Source of the DNA: Urechis unicinctus
Lineage: Eukaryota; Annelida; Polychaeta; Xenopneusta; Urechidae
DNA length: 64,000 bases
Direction of reading: 5' to 3'
NCBI GenBank assembly: GCA_034190875.2
Contig: CM067356.1
Span: 64,888,298-64,952,297 of the forward strand
A model generated the notes under the pieces. It was not told the origin of the DNA and did not search any database. It worked only from the letters and a program-made list of their open reading frames with translations. The translations under genes and the position numbers were made by a program. This document shows positions 1 through 12,180 of the stretch, piece by piece. Each line of letters opens with the position of its first letter. Position 1 is the stretch's first letter.

Positions 1-4
1 CATC

Positions 5-188
5 AATAACCCAGATATCACTACCCAAAAAGTGTGGTTTGGAAAGCCCATGAGGTTGATCATGAAAAATTTATCTCCCAGGATATTCATTCAGCTCATA
101 GAATCAGATTTTCTTCACATGTCACAATCTCCAAGCTGCTCAATAGCTAATGTTCTGAAATTCCCGTGAGGCCATCGTGTTGTTTTGA
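5..188 (+). repeat. 184-bp direct repeat, copy 1
   Basis: Matches 5776-5959 with only three mismatches by eye. The match ends abruptly at TTGTTTTGA on the right; the left flank differs from base 4 leftward, although the window edge is close. It is far less diverged than the other repeats of this island, so this pair is younger or has been converted. Confidence 0.95.
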
Positions 189-380
189 TGCGTTCCCTGA
201 CAGCAATTTGAATATTTCTTTATGGTATGGTAATTAACTGCGTCCTGCATCAGGTTATGATGCTAATGGTCTGATTTACATGTTGGCACTTACTTGAACA
301 CCTTATCTTCTAAGTGAATATTACGTTTGAGAACGTAGCTTAATAATCCAACTATTGTTTGCTGAAGACGACCATGTCGA

Positions 381-443
381 GGACGGTGACGAGAATCACA
401 ATGACGACGAAGACGATGACGAAGACGATGAGTATAATTATGA

Positions 444-474
<31 letters not shown>

Positions 475-496
475 TACGATTATGATGATGATGGTT
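381..496 (+). repeat. Imperfect (GAT/GAC)n tract 1
   Basis: GAC-rich at the left, purer GAT at the right. The acidic frame it creates on the plus strand and the His-rich frame on the minus strand are products of the repeat, not genes. Confidence 0.9.
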
Positions 497-739
497 ATAG
501 CCTTGTGCATGCCGATACTCATGATGAAAGAATGAGAATGAATCCTGTGTTGGGAAAATACTAACTTTGATTAAGAAAAATATCCCATGAGATATTTTTT
601 GGGTGGATGTTGACGGGGGTGGAAAGGGTTGGGGTAACATACTGATTATGCTTTGCATCCTGATTATGCTTAGCAGTTTGTCCATCTATGGAATAATTCA
701 TACCCTCAAATGGGTTCCGAAGTACAACTTAGTTTGCGG

Positions 740-860
740 TTGATGAATAAGTGAAATATCAAATTTACAAATGATATTGTTTCATTTATGCAACGCATCA
801 TAACTGTTAAATTGATAAACTAAATGACATTTCCTTTTATGGTTGGTTTAGGCTAATATT
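740..860 (+). repeat. Mosaic repeat block H, copy 1
   Basis: The stretch ATATCAAATTTACAAATGAT and its surroundings recur at about 7982-8105 in the same orientation with scattered substitutions and small indels. Confidence 0.85.
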
Positions 861-967
861 TGATGGCTGGTTAAGGCTAATATTTTGGTCATTATAAGTT
901 TTTTATGCTCAGTGAAGTCTGGAACCTCAGTTAGTCGACATTTGTTCTATTATAAAGTAAGAGAAGA

Positions 968-1100
968 TAAATTTTTCTGATCTTTGAATGCTGTCATCCC
1001 AGTCCCTTCCCCCAGGGTGGTGTTGTTGCAGAGGGTTAGGCAGGGCTGTTAATGAAATAAGGCACATTCGCCATTTTCTTTTACCTCCTGAAACTGAAAT
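968..1100 (+). repeat. Mosaic repeat block B, copy 1
   Basis: Begins TTGAATGCTGTCATCCCAGT and continues to the CACGCAT string near 1111. Matches 3891-4023. Confidence 0.85.
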
Positions 1101-1309
1101 GATTACTTAGCACGCATCTAATATCAATCTGATTAGGTTGGTAGCATCTATTAATCACGCAAGAGTTAATAAGAGGTTGGTCTGGAACTAATAGGACGTA
1201 ACTTGGCTAATTTATACAAGGGGCTGTTTCTCGCACTGGCGATAACTCATATTAACTAAGCGAAAGCGCTCAACCCCCAGCCATGCTGCTAATACCAACA
1301 AGTAAACGT

Positions 1310-1375
1310 AGATATCACTATTTAACGCGGATTCACAAATCGTTGATTTGTGGGCTCTACCCGATGGCCTAATAT
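1310..1375 (+). repeat. Mosaic repeat block D, copy 1
   Basis: About 65 bp around GGATTCACAAATCG, recurring at about 2437-2500 (GGCTTCACAAATCG) in the same orientation. Both are followed by CCCGATGG-type sequence. Confidence 0.7.
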
Positions 1376-1394
1376 AATGTATAATAGGGACTGG

Positions 1395-1735
1395 GTGCGT
1401 CTCGCTGTCCACCTCGTTGCGTCAAATCACCAGGTACCTAGCCAGCTTACCTCGCGTAAACATTCATATGACGTCATGTTCCCACATCAACATAATAATC
1501 CCGCGTGCTTTTTTCATAATATTCCCTGGGGGTTAAGATTGGACTGAACATGAAACTATTCGGGTTAATGATGAACGACCTATTTTGTTAGCTTTCTGGT
1601 CTATACACGTACAGACGCCTAAATGCACCAGTAAAATGCAAGTGGATTGGAAGGGTTATCAATAATAACACTTACCGATGATTCTTTTTTTTTTACAACA
1701 GGTCAGGATTGTTATGTCAAATCCTAATTGCGTAA
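1395..1735 (+). repeat. Mosaic repeat block C, copy 1
   Basis: About 340 bp matching 10825-11165 in the same orientation, roughly 85-90% by eye, including ATAATCCCGCGTGC and GTTAAGATTGGACTGAACAT. Shorter related pieces occur at about 8240-8345 and 13660-13760. Confidence 0.9.
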
Positions 1736-2639
1736 AGAGCTATTTAAAGGTTTGTGCTTCTGAACTTTAGCCAGTTGGCTCATAGACTCAGACTTGAGCC
1801 GACAAAGCGACTTAAGTTTTTGTATGAATCCGTTTGAACGGCCCTTCTTTATTACCAAGCTAAATTTGCGGTTTGATTTTCTTCGTGATGAAAATGTTTC
1901 AGCAGGTGAAAAATATAAAATTTAAATAGGCACGTTTCACCGATTGTTATGTAGGTGTAGAACATATCAAGGACAATGATTACATGGTTGGTGTAGAAAT
2001 GAGAATCGTTTTGCAATACGTTTAATTGTTTCATACGTCAGGGTGACACAATTGGTAATCCCCGTGTGAACTCACATCCTGTGTAACAACATGCCCACAT
2101 GATGCGATCAAAGGTCGCTATATGAAACAAATTAAGGTGCAATTGCATTGCTTCATATATGTCATTGATTTCCTATTAATTTATCTGTCATTCCGCCCGT
2201 ACATTTCATACTATGAATGCCGCGATAATATGACAAGGAACATAGGGTAACAGCGTAGCTTAATCCCTGAACCAGAAATCAAACGCCACATTGGGTTGGA
2301 TCTTGTGCATTTCAATTTCAGTTGATCAACATGACAGAGTGGTTCTACTTGATCCATCCGAGTGAAAACCAGCTGTGAGCCGTAGCAAGGGCAGACAACT
2401 CGATGATAGGATATGAAACGTTAGCTGTCTAATATATATCAGTATTCAATGCGGCTTCACAAATCGCAATATGTGAGCTGTGCCCGATGGTCTAGTTAAG
2501 GGATTCAGCTGTATATCAATGTATATAAATAGTACAATTATACCATATACTATTGCACAACCAGCTAGGTTATGCACATGTTCAATGTAAGCTATTCACT
2601 AGGGAACGAAATGCTGTATTCCGTCTGCACATTAATCTC

Positions 2640-3205
2640 AGCCACTTAGGTAGGCTTGATGTGGTGAGCTGTGATTGGCTAATCGGGTGCTTGGTGTAAT
2701 TCGGACTGACCTGCAATTATCAAGAGCTTTTAATTGGAGATCAAACGGGTCTCTGTCAATTGTTATTGTTACTAGCGATAATTGAAAAGCAGACAAATGC
2801 CCTGGACGACTAATGAAACTATTGCTACTGTTTTGAAGGTACCCTCTGCCGGGATATCCAGGTACTCGCAAGAACACAAAGGAATGCTAAATGCCACACA
2901 ATAAAGGTTAACGAAAGGCAGCCGAAACGCGACAATGCAAATATCATACCCTGTAAGTACATGATTGCTATGAGACGTGATTGGTGATATTCCCTCTTAG
3001 CTACCGGCTATAGCTAAATCTCACCTCAATCAATATAAAGCTCAATTCAGCCAAGTTGGCAGACTATCAATAAAAAGGTTGTTATTTGACCTAGGACATA
3101 ATTTCTTCATTATCAAGCCTATTAGTTTATTAGTTTTGCTCGACCATTATTTCAAGTGGATCTGACAACCACCAATAGTGGTTATTGTCCATAGTAACAT
3201 AATGC
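2640..3205 (-). repeat. Dispersed repeat E, copy 1 (possible LTR-type fossil)
   Basis: The left part (2655-2760) matches 11742-11850 directly. The longer part (about 2750-3205) matches 18.3-17.84 kb in inverted orientation, including GCCACACAATAAAGGTTAAC and TCCAGGTACTCGCA-type strings. The block is therefore a dispersed repeat with at least three copies. A short related string also occurs near 31.93 kb. Confidence 0.8.
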
Positions 3206-3454
3206 AACCCGTAAATGCCTTCGAAACTAAAATGTGCACTTTAACAAAACATTAAGTATCAATCGATGTTTGTGAATAACAATAAACCGAATGTTGACTA
3301 CATGACTCTTCATATATAAGGTATTGAAGCTGATAACAAAGACTATACAGACTGTTAATGAAATATAGACGCAACTAAAATGGTATATTTGCTGAAGAAA
3401 CTGTGAAGGTCAGGGAGATTTGCTTCACGTTAAAAAAATTATTTGATTTCTTGG

Positions 3455-3900
3455 TGTAAACAAATGTCATGGAGAGTACTGTTCTTGCTTATTGACTTAC
3501 AGAATTCATAAACCTCACACTGAAAAGCTCGTACGAATGAGATTATTGATCTAGCTCATTTACAAAAGAGAAGATACTGTACTTTAACACGCTTGATTTA
3601 AACAATAAATTGCTAGATACGCGGTTCTATATCACTTATGGTTTACATTTCTTAACAACTGATCAGGCCAATTTATTTGGCTTGAAATTTTTTTGCAGTA
3701 GTACTAATTCAAACACAAATATTTATGCAATAACCAAGCAAATCATCTCAGCATCTGATGGTGTTCATTTACACAGGCGTATTACCGTCCCTTCTCTATT
3801 ATTCATTAGCTAGGTGCGTCTGAATGTCAAATATCATGCTACACGTAATGCTGAGAATAACGGCAAATTCATCAATACGAATACAATTACATTGAATGCT
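3455..3900 (+). repeat. Mosaic repeat block F, copy 1
   Basis: Matches 7478-7950 in the same orientation over about 450 bp, including TTATTGATCTAGCTCATT and GATGGTGTTCATTTACACAGG. Short open frames inside it (for example 3610-3813) are not conserved between copies. Confidence 0.9.
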
Positions 3901-4023
3901 GTCAGCCCAGTCCCTTTCCCCAGGCAGGGACTCAAGAGGGGTGGGCAGTGCTGTTAATGAATTAGGGCACAGTCGCTGTTTTCTATCACCTTCTGAAACT
4001 TAAATGGTTACTTAACACGCATT
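3891..4023 (+). repeat. Mosaic repeat block B, copy 2
   Basis: Partner of 968-1100, roughly 85% alike by eye, with several small indels near the C/G-rich part. It follows block F here. Confidence 0.85.
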
Positions 4024-4074
4024 ATGGCATTAACCCATTTTAACTAAGAGACATCATTCACCACATCACCATAC

Positions 4075-4180
4075 TTCAACCACCCACCGAGAGGGATGGA
4101 GAGGTGGTGGGTGTTTGTGTTCGTAATTGTATGCGTGTATGTATGCGTTTGTTGGGGGTGAATTCATTGTAAAGCCAGAG
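4075..4180 (+). repeat. Mosaic repeat block I, copy 1
   Basis: G/T-rich stretch with TATGCGTGTATGTATGCGTT, matching about 12065-12180. Confidence 0.8.
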
Positions 4181-4376
4181 GTACAGATATAAAAACAATA
4201 GAAGATGAAGTGTAGTTCGCGGTAACATAACTAGCCTGCAATTATAGTTATTCAATCTCAACCCGTACCACTTAACGTTAGTTTGTCCAGACTCTTAGCA
4301 TTCCGATAAATGATCGATGATTTACGTAAGTATTATGAAGAAAAATCGATCCGCCAATCGTTTGTACGCTGATCAT

Positions 4377-5170
4377 TTCCATGCTCATCCATACAAAGCA
4401 GAAGTGGTGTGTGCGAGTTATCAGCAGGAAGCATGTCACGTGAATACTCGGATTTACTGGGCCGTATGGATGTGTTGAACGAATTTATTTCAACATAGCA
4501 TCCAGCATACACGTCTTATCATCCGACATTTTAAAGTTAGGTTAAAGATAATGAAGGCTTCAACAGTAATGATGGCACAGGCGATGATGATATGAGGACG
4601 ACGTTGTTGTCAATGGCGATGACATTTATGAAGATTAGGATATTGATGACGGCGGTGAAGCTGATATTGATGATGATGATGATGCTGCTGCTGCTACCGC
4701 TGACTCTTGGCTTTTGTGTATCAATAGAACCTGGCCTTGGTAGTCATACCGGATATGAGCTTCCTTTACAAATGGCCTTTCTATAAACAGCCTAAAAGAT
4801 TTCATGTTTCTTACACCGGATCGTTATGGATCATAACTTTCTGTCATCCATTTTAATCCACATCTGTCAAAGTAAACGATTGACAAGGGAATAAAATGCT
4901 TAACTCTGAACGGATATTATTCAATGTGGGTAACAAGTTTGTAGACATGGTATGGTGTTTTTCTTGCGATGATGAAGTGACATGTATAAGGATATGGTGG
5001 TCGAGCTCAGTGACATGTAAAATGATATTGGGGTTGAGCTTGCGATGGTTGTGATGGCAAGCGCAGTCATGGTAAATGTGTTGGATGGTCCGCTACGACC
5101 TGAACAGGTGAGTCAGACGCTGATGTTACAGTTGAACAAAATAAGTCGGTGACAGTGCCCAAAAACAACG
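4377..5170 (+). repeat. Block J unit with (GAT)n tract, copy 1
   Basis: Contains GAT/GAC/GCT triplet tract at 4559-4695, then TATAAACAGCCTAAAAGAT, then AAAGTAAACGATTGACAAGG, then a GATGGTTGTGATGG-type segment. The same order recurs at 12.65-13.55 kb and, shorter, at 10.29-10.66 kb. The part after the tract is repeated once more at 12338-12620. Confidence 0.85.
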
Positions 5171-5204
5171 TGCATCACGTGATCGGTAAAGTAGCTGGGA
5201 TTAT

Positions 5205-5375
5205 TTTGTTTGACGTACTTATTCCCACCGGGATAACCTTTAGGTGTGCAAAAAGGGGTTGAGTGGAGCTGTCCCATTGGGAATGGATATTTTGGTTATC
5301 CAGTTGTGGATGCGGTCGCCAATTTGGCAAGTTGTCACATTGACTGGCCGAAACCTTTCCCAAAAAGAGGGGAAA
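5205..5375 (+). repeat. Mosaic repeat block G, copy 1 (uninterrupted)
   Basis: Matches 8575-8700 plus 8932-8960. The string GACTGGCCGAAACC here shows the uninterrupted state of the site where copy 2 carries an insert. Confidence 0.85.
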
Positions 5376-5775
5376 TCAACAAAGAAGGTGATTCATGCTG
5401 TGACATGGTGTCTGTTATCGCACGACTAGCCGGCGATATGAGAAAAATACGCAAGCTCTGATCAGTTAAGAGGAGGGTGCTATGCGATAAATGCAATTTC
5501 CACTCGTCAGATGGAAGATCTTATTCAAGCGCCAGGTATGTGAATTAGCAACGTGTGTGGGATAACAGTATATAAAATGTAGGAATGACCGGACATAGCT
5601 GTTAGCTTCAAGCAATTGTTAAACGACAGCTCGAATCTCTGCGGCCTCAATAATGATGTACGCATCCGACAACAGGATAAACAGGTATATCTTTCATCGC
5701 AATATGCGATCAAAGAGCCATCAATAACCCCTCGCATGAAGTAGATTTGTGAGATCCAGTGATACCCGAGTACGA

Positions 5776-5959
5776 AATAACCCAGATATCACTACCCAAA
5801 AAGTGTGGTTTGGAAAGCCCATGAGGTTGATCATGTAAAATTTATCTCCCAGGATATTCATTCAGCTCATAGAATCAGATTTTCTACGCATGTCACAATC
5901 TCCAAGCTGCTCAATAGCTAATGTTCTGAAATTCCCGTGAGGCCATCGTGTTGTTTTGA
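5776..5959 (+). repeat. 184-bp direct repeat, copy 2
   Basis: Partner of 5-188, at an offset of 5,771 bp. No terminal inverted repeats and no target-site duplication were seen at its edges. Confidence 0.95.
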
Positions 5960-7152
5960 GCTATTTTCAATCAGCATTACGTCATTGCGATATCGAGAAT
6001 AGTGACGACTCTAAAGGGTGCACGTCAAGTTAGCATCGTGTTTTGCTGATATAGTGTTTTTGGCACCTCCTCTTGCTCACATAAAACACGCCGCACTCAA
6101 TCAATGCGTCTGCATCCAGTGTGGCTTAAATGAATGATCGTTACATGTTAGTTCAATTAAAAAAAATAGCGTCAGTCTGCCTCTGTCTATTTTACCGAAT
6201 CTAACCAGCCATGTTTGAACGCATGAAGCCAACAAAGCGCGTTGGCAGAATAAGTTCTCGTTAGGAATTCTGTACCAGCGTCCATTAGTGCAAATGTGAT
6301 TTGGTAATTCAGATGTGGTTCGCGTGGAGAATTGCAAAGTACAAAACGTGAGAGTTCATTAGATAGTTACCGCTGGGCGTCAGAAGTAAGTAAAACGCAA
6401 CACCTATAATAGGATCAGCGCTCGATGCGTGTAGACGTTTTATCAAGGCGGCTTGGTAAAATGGTTCCTAACGCTATCCAGCTGCTTTGTCGGTGTAATT
6501 TGATGCAATGTACTTGTAAAAGAGGATAACCCTAAGATCATAGGGGTTGATATATATTACACTTGTTCACGAAATAAAATCATTATGACATTGACCACTA
6601 TCTTGATATGCTCAGCCAACGAAAGTCATAAATTGTAAACATCGAATTGGACTCTTTATATACTGCTACGCTGACGGCAAAAGAGACCGACCACGCACTC
6701 ATGGGTTCGAGTCTGAATTTTGGAAATTGATTGTAAACGCTGAATACACAATGCGTGACAAATGGTTCTGGAAGGACATATATAGATTGTGTTGATATCA
6801 CAAAGAGAGTAGGGTGACTACTTGACAACAGAACAACTTGCCTGCCTTAAAATCGGTATCGGCAGATCTGCAGAAATAGCCAATCGACTTAGATTTGAGC
6901 AAAAAAGAGCTTTGTTAGATAGATTGCTTACGATAGGATCATAGCATAAACTGCTCCGAAAATCAGGAATTTGCTTGCTGTGGCAAGTAACATGCTTTCC
7001 ATCAGCAGTAACATAACGGTTGTACACATGCAAGGCATATCGATTAAATATAGGCATTTACTGATTTCACAGAAAGTGGCAATTTTTAGCAAAACATATT
7101 TTGTATCTTGTTCTTGCATGTACATAGCGGTATGTTCTATATTTGTATATGC

Positions 7153-7284
<132 letters not shown>

Positions 7285-7477
7285 TCTATCTAAATATACA
7301 TATTGAATACATTGATTCTGAGGATGTAGTCTATCTTTGAGCCTAATCTAGTAGAAAAGAAACAACGGCCATACTATGCAACATTCCCGCTTCAATATAC
7401 GATCAATAACGATTAATTATTTTATTCACCGCGGCATAACTGAAGCAAAACAATAAATTCTGAAACATTTCGTTGTC

Positions 7478-7950
7478 ATGTCATGTCGAGTAATGTTCTT
7501 GCTTTGCGACTTAAACAATTAATTAGCCTCATGCTGAAAAGTTTGTACGAGTGAGGTTATTGATCTAGCTCATTATCAAGGAGAAAATACTTCAATGCAC
7601 ACGATCAAACAATAAATTGCGTGTTAAGCGGTTCTACGTCAATAATGGTTTGCATTTCTGATCCGATGATCACAAGGCCAATTTATTTGGCGTTTTTTGC
7701 ATCCATGTATATTGTTTTCGAAGAAGAGCACTATGAAAGTGCAGTAGGGTTATTTAAAAAAACAAATATTTATGCTAAAACCAAGCAGATCATCTCTGTA
7801 TCTAATGGTGTTCATTTACACAGGTGTATGGTCTTCGCTTCTCTATTCTTCATTGGCTAGTCTTTAGGTGCGTCTGAATGTCAAATATCAAGCTTAACAT
7901 AACACTGAGAATAGCGGCTACTTCATCAATACGAATACAATTACATTGCT
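7478..7950 (+). repeat. Mosaic repeat block F, copy 2
   Basis: Partner of 3455-3900. It is followed by block H, while copy 1 is followed by block B: a change of neighbours at a shared edge (the ACAATTACATTG string). Confidence 0.9.
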
Positions 7951-7981
7951 ACTGTCATACCCTCCAAAGTGTTTAAATGTA

Positions 7982-8105
7982 TGGGTTGAGGAACAGAAAT
8001 ATCAAATTTACAAATGATATTGTTTCATTTATGTAACGATCATAACTGTTAAGTTGGTTAACTAAATGACATTTATTTTCATGGTATCTAGGCAGGTCTA
8101 ATCTA
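7982..8105 (+). repeat. Mosaic repeat block H, copy 2
   Basis: Partner of 740-860. Here it directly follows block F (7478-7950) and precedes block C-like sequence at about 8.24 kb, whereas copy 1 precedes block B, so neighbours differ between copies. Confidence 0.85.
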
Positions 8106-8574
8106 TTATGTTGTTTAACTATTAGACTACTTCACTTAGTAAAGTGAATCAGCTATCAGAATCCTCCGTTATTCACCCATTTGTTTTATCAAACTATAGC
8201 AGAAGGGGGATTGTACTTAACTTTGTCAGCCCAGTCCCGAATTGCGTCGCTGCTCATCTCATCGCGTCAAATCACTAGTTACTTAGCCAGCCACTCTAGC
8301 GTAGATACTCACATAACTTCCCCTCTTGCATTCGCAGGCTTTCTAGTAATGCTGTTGTCAGGGACCTCTAAACGGGTCGTGTAAAATGGGTAACCCAAGT
8401 AATTAGAGTTGAAACAAATAAGTCTGTGGCAGTGACTAAACTAAAACATGCCCCCTTTTTTCATGAGTCATGACAATTATTTATCTGTGATATTCAAAAG
8501 GTAGCCATATTAACAAGTGCCCAATTCTCACATACAACAAGCATCACATTATTGGTGAAGTTACTGAGAATATT

Positions 8575-9000
8575 TAGATTGACGTATTTATACCCACTGC
8601 GTGCAAAAAGAGGTTTGAGTGGAATTGTCCAACTGGGAATAGGTATATTGATTACCCAGTTAGGGGTGTGGTCGCAAATGTGGCAAGTTGTTACATCGAC
8701 TCGCCCTCTCGCAAGGGTTTCTAGACTGTCCATCCCCTTTACCCCGCATTCCACCCACCGCACCCCACCATTACCCAGGCGGTAGGGGCAGCAGCAGCAA
8801 CCGCCCGCCTCGTGAGTATCTACGCTGCATGTAGTAGCCATGCATTGAAGTCGTCCTTCTACAGTGGCCTCTCCCTCACCACCTTCCATATGCACGCTAA
8901 TCGCACAGAACATAGAGTTTTGTCTTCGCCCGAAACCTATCCCCAAAAGAGGGAAAAAACAAAAGACGATCACTGGATGAAAGAACCTGGCTGTCACTGA
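8575..9000 (+). repeat. Mosaic repeat block G, copy 2 (interrupted)
   Basis: Left half (8575-8700) and right half (from 8932) match copy 1, separated by a 225-bp insert. A 184-aa minus-strand frame (8494-9048) runs through repeat and insert alike and is judged chance. Confidence 0.85.
8707..8931. mobile_element. 225-bp insert with 6-bp flanking direct repeat
   Basis: This segment splits block G copy 2. TCGCCC stands at both edges (8701-8706 and 8926-8931), and removing one copy plus the insert restores the order seen in block G copy 1. That is the mark of an insertion with target-site duplication. The insert is C-rich on the plus strand, has no terminal inverted repeat that I can see and no coding capacity. 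Its family is unknown. Confidence 0.6.
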
Positions 9001-10289
9001 TGCGGACTCAAATGGGTAAAAAGACATGCAATTAATCACGCACCACAACCCCTTCCCAGGGAGCCAATCCCAAATAAACCCTGCAAATACAAATGTAGCT
9101 CATTCCCCAAACGCCCGGATTTTACGTGTACAGCAGTGTGATCATCAATGCATTGCATGTGTTTTGTTCTTTCAAATACTACACCCTTGCTACATACTTC
9201 CACGTGGCACCAACAGCTCGCGTGTTATTAGCATAATCGACTCGCTCGTCAGTGGTAGCATATAACCCAACTGAAGGTCGACTCTTTGCCCGCTTGGTTA
9301 TCAAATGATCATTATATAAAATATAAAATCGATAAGCTGAAAATAATTCAATGCTGCCATTTTCGATTACATAACACGTCATTTGGCAGCCCACAATCGA
9401 TGATGGAGCAACATATGTATTCTGGGTGCTTGTGGGAGTCACCAAATGGGGTGCGATGATGTGGCCTTTGAAGGGCAGATTGCCGTTGGTTCAACTGAAT
9501 GATATCTATCATTAATGGAGTAATGCACCACGAACACACCCCGGTCATTCGCTCAGCTTACTGACGGCTGAATAGATCTGGCTCTTAATTATTGCGTAAG
9601 TAGCTACAGTAGGCCTCTAGCATGCGTGTAATACGAATAGGACACGTAGGGGAGCATGCCATCACTGCGCTATAATTAATTAAATTACGTGTTGAACGAC
9701 GATGGCATAATATTGCTTAGTTGCTAGACTAGACTGATGACTGCTTAAGTATCTGAGCCTCCTAACAGGTGTAAATGTTGCCCTATGTGAAGCCCGAGGG
9801 AGGGCTCCAGCAAACCTACTTTATAGCCCTATGTATGGATACTTGTACACGGGGTTGTTTCTCCCACTGTTAATCATCCATAGTGACTGCGAGACATCCC
9901 TCTGTCCATCACCATACATTAGCCAATGACAGTTCTAATTGAATAATTCATAAGGCCAGCATAAGCATAAATACGTATTAACGACACTTAAATCGTTATG
10001 TTGTGAGTTGCACCAGGTATTTAACAGCCTCGCAAATAATAGGCTATTTCCAGGTATTCGGTCCCCCATTCAATCGACGGATGTAGTGTAAGCCGATCAG
10101 GTCAAGTATAAGGTGTTGTGGTTTATTTATCCTCCTTCACCCTTGCCTTTTAAATATTCAAATTGGGCCTTGTGAAAGTGCTCAATGGATTCATTTCAAA
10201 ATAGCACCTAACGCTTGCATTCGGTCACTGTGCTGCTTAATGTCAGGTGGATGATAATCATGAAGGCACCAGCTATAGTGGAGGGGTGA

Positions 10290-10328
10290 CGCTGGTGCTG
10301 CTGCTGTCGTGTCTGCTACTGCTGCTGC

Positions 10329-10362
<34 letters not shown>

Positions 10363-10670
10363 GTTGTTGAGGATATTGATGATGATGAAGATGAAGATGA
10401 GGATGACACTGTGAATGACGAAGATAATGATGAGGGTAATGACTATATATGGATGCTATTGAAGGTAAGGGTGATTCTTTGTGTTACTGGCGGCCATGCT
10501 GGTTGTTACGCTCCGTTGTGTAAAGGACACTCATCGTAGGTCCGGAACGTAATTAGACCTCAGCAGGTTATTCTATAAATAGCTTTAAAGATCTAACGCT
10601 TCCTACAAAGAATCAAAATTGGAAATTGTCAAGGAATGAAATGTTGTGAGATCGTGTATGTTTGATGATA
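10290..10670 (+). repeat. Block J unit with (GCT)n(GAT)n tract, copy 2
   Basis: CTG/GCT repeats pass into GAT repeats (10290-10415), followed by TATAAATAGCTTTAAAGATC and AAGGAATGAAATGTTG. It is more diverged than copies 1 and 4. Confidence 0.75.
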
Positions 10671-10824
10671 GAGTTCGTGCTTGGGGGTAGTGGTGAGGGT
10701 TACCTCGGTTATGTTCCCTCTCTACATATACAAATGGTTGATTGATACACGCGATCACGTCACCAGGTAATCGCAGCTTGACGCTAGGATGACGATTCTG
10801 CTTCTAGTGGGGCAAGTAGTATCA

Positions 10825-11165
10825 TGCTGGATGCGTCTCTATGTTTACCTCGTTGCGTCAACATCACCAGCTACGTAGCCAGCTTATCTTGCGTAAACAC
10901 TCATATGACGTCATGCTCCAAAATCAACATAATAATCCCGCGTGCGTTTCTCATAATATTCCCTGAGGGTTAAGATTGGACTGAACATGAAACCATTCGG
11001 GTTAATGATGAACGACCTAGTTTGTTTGCTTTGCGCTCTATACACGCACAGACGCCTAAATGCACCAGTAACATGCGAGTGGATAGGATGGGTAATTAAT
11101 CATAACACTTACCCATGATTTTTGTTGTTGTACAACATGTCAGGATTGTGGTGTAAAATTATATC
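10825..11165 (+). repeat. Mosaic repeat block C, copy 2
   Basis: Partner of 1395-1735. Here it follows a GAT-tract unit and is followed by another GAT tract (11227-11345), which is not the case for copy 1. Confidence 0.9.
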
Positions 11166-11226
11166 TATCATCCACAACAATCACCGCCCTGAAATGTTAT
11201 CTTCATATCAGACGATCCTCTCTCTC

Positions 11227-11236
11227 GATGATGATA

Positions 11237-11277
<41 letters not shown>

Positions 11278-11345
11278 GATGATGAAAATGATGATGATGA
11301 TGAAAGTGGTGTTCATGATCATCATGATGATCAAGATGAAGAGGA
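11227..11345 (+). repeat. (GAT)n tract 4
   Basis: Nearly pure GAT run with a few interruptions, directly right of block C copy 2. Acidic and His-rich frames across it are repeat artefacts. Confidence 0.9.
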
Positions 11346-11499
11346 GGACATTGAAATGCTAATAGAGGGGAGAGTTTGGTTGTACATATAGATACTGAGT
11401 CCCCTAAGAGGTGATCATTATGACAAAGGGTCACCATGTTTGAGTCGGGGATGGTGATGAGTGACGAGAGACGAATATTCTTAGGTCGCTGACGATATT

Positions 11500-11870
11500 G
11501 TCTGTATCTGAGGGTTGATGTCCGTAAAATTAATACCCGAGACTTAATATGAAGTTCGATTGCTCTTTATTTGTCTCCGCTGACTGGCACGTTTTGTCTT
11601 CGTGTTCTCTGACTTGACCGTATAGTCTCGTCTATTTTCTGTGAGTCACTGTCCGTATGAATCTTCTGTGTGTGTTTTCGTATGTTCTCTTATATTTATT
11701 CGTGTGTTTGAAGCTGTCGTATTTATAGTGAAAGATGGGGTTGGCTTGATGTGGTGAGCTGTGATTGGCTAGTCGGGTTCTTGCGATCATTTGGACTGAC
11801 TTGAAGTTATCAAGTGCTTTCAATTGGTGATCAAACGGGTCTCTGTTAATTGTTTTGGGAATTGATGAGA
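11500..11870 (-). repeat. Dispersed repeat E, copy 2, with promoter-like signals (possible solo LTR fossil)
   Basis: Reading the minus strand there is CCAATCAC (11768-11761), then TATAAAT (11727-11721), then AATAAA (11571-11566), about 35 bp and 150 bp apart. That order, at the end of a dispersed repeat, resembles U3-R of a long terminal repeat. No coding region, primer-binding site or flanking duplication was seen, so the LTR reading is a guess; a host promoter or other repeat is possible. Old and broken. Confidence 0.35.
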
Positions 11871-12064
11871 TTCGAACGTTTACAACAAAGGACTGTACTT
11901 GCTAAACCGGGAGCATATAATTTGGAAACTGACCCGTTCCGAGCATTAACTATAGTTTTATGTAAATTGAACAACAATTAATCTGGTACGAGTGAAAAGG
12001 GGTGAATTTCATTTGTCTAGATTGGTGTAGTTTACATGTTCCGAGTGGCCAAAAAGTTGTAAAT

Positions 12065-12180
12065 CTAACTGAAACTTTTGTGAGGGATGGAGTGGTGTTG
12101 GATGTATGTGTTTGTATATGTATGCGTGTATGTATGCGTTTTGTTGGGGGGTGAAATCATTGGAAAGCCCAAGGGGTTGC
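12065..12180 (+). repeat. Mosaic repeat block I, copy 2
   Basis: Partner of 4075-4180. It precedes a block J copy at a similar distance, so I and J probably belong to one original unit. Confidence 0.8.

Noticed and set aside
8494-9048. 184-aa minus-strand frame, the longest one without low complexity
   Set aside because: It runs across a repeat block and the unrelated 225-bp insert; the uninterrupted repeat copy at 5.2 kb does not keep the frame, so it is chance.
11850-11930. tRNA-like B-box strings (GTTCGAATCTC on the minus strand here, and similar near 6.70 and 19.66 kb)
   Set aside because: No matching A box, acceptor stem or anticodon arm could be folded around them by eye.
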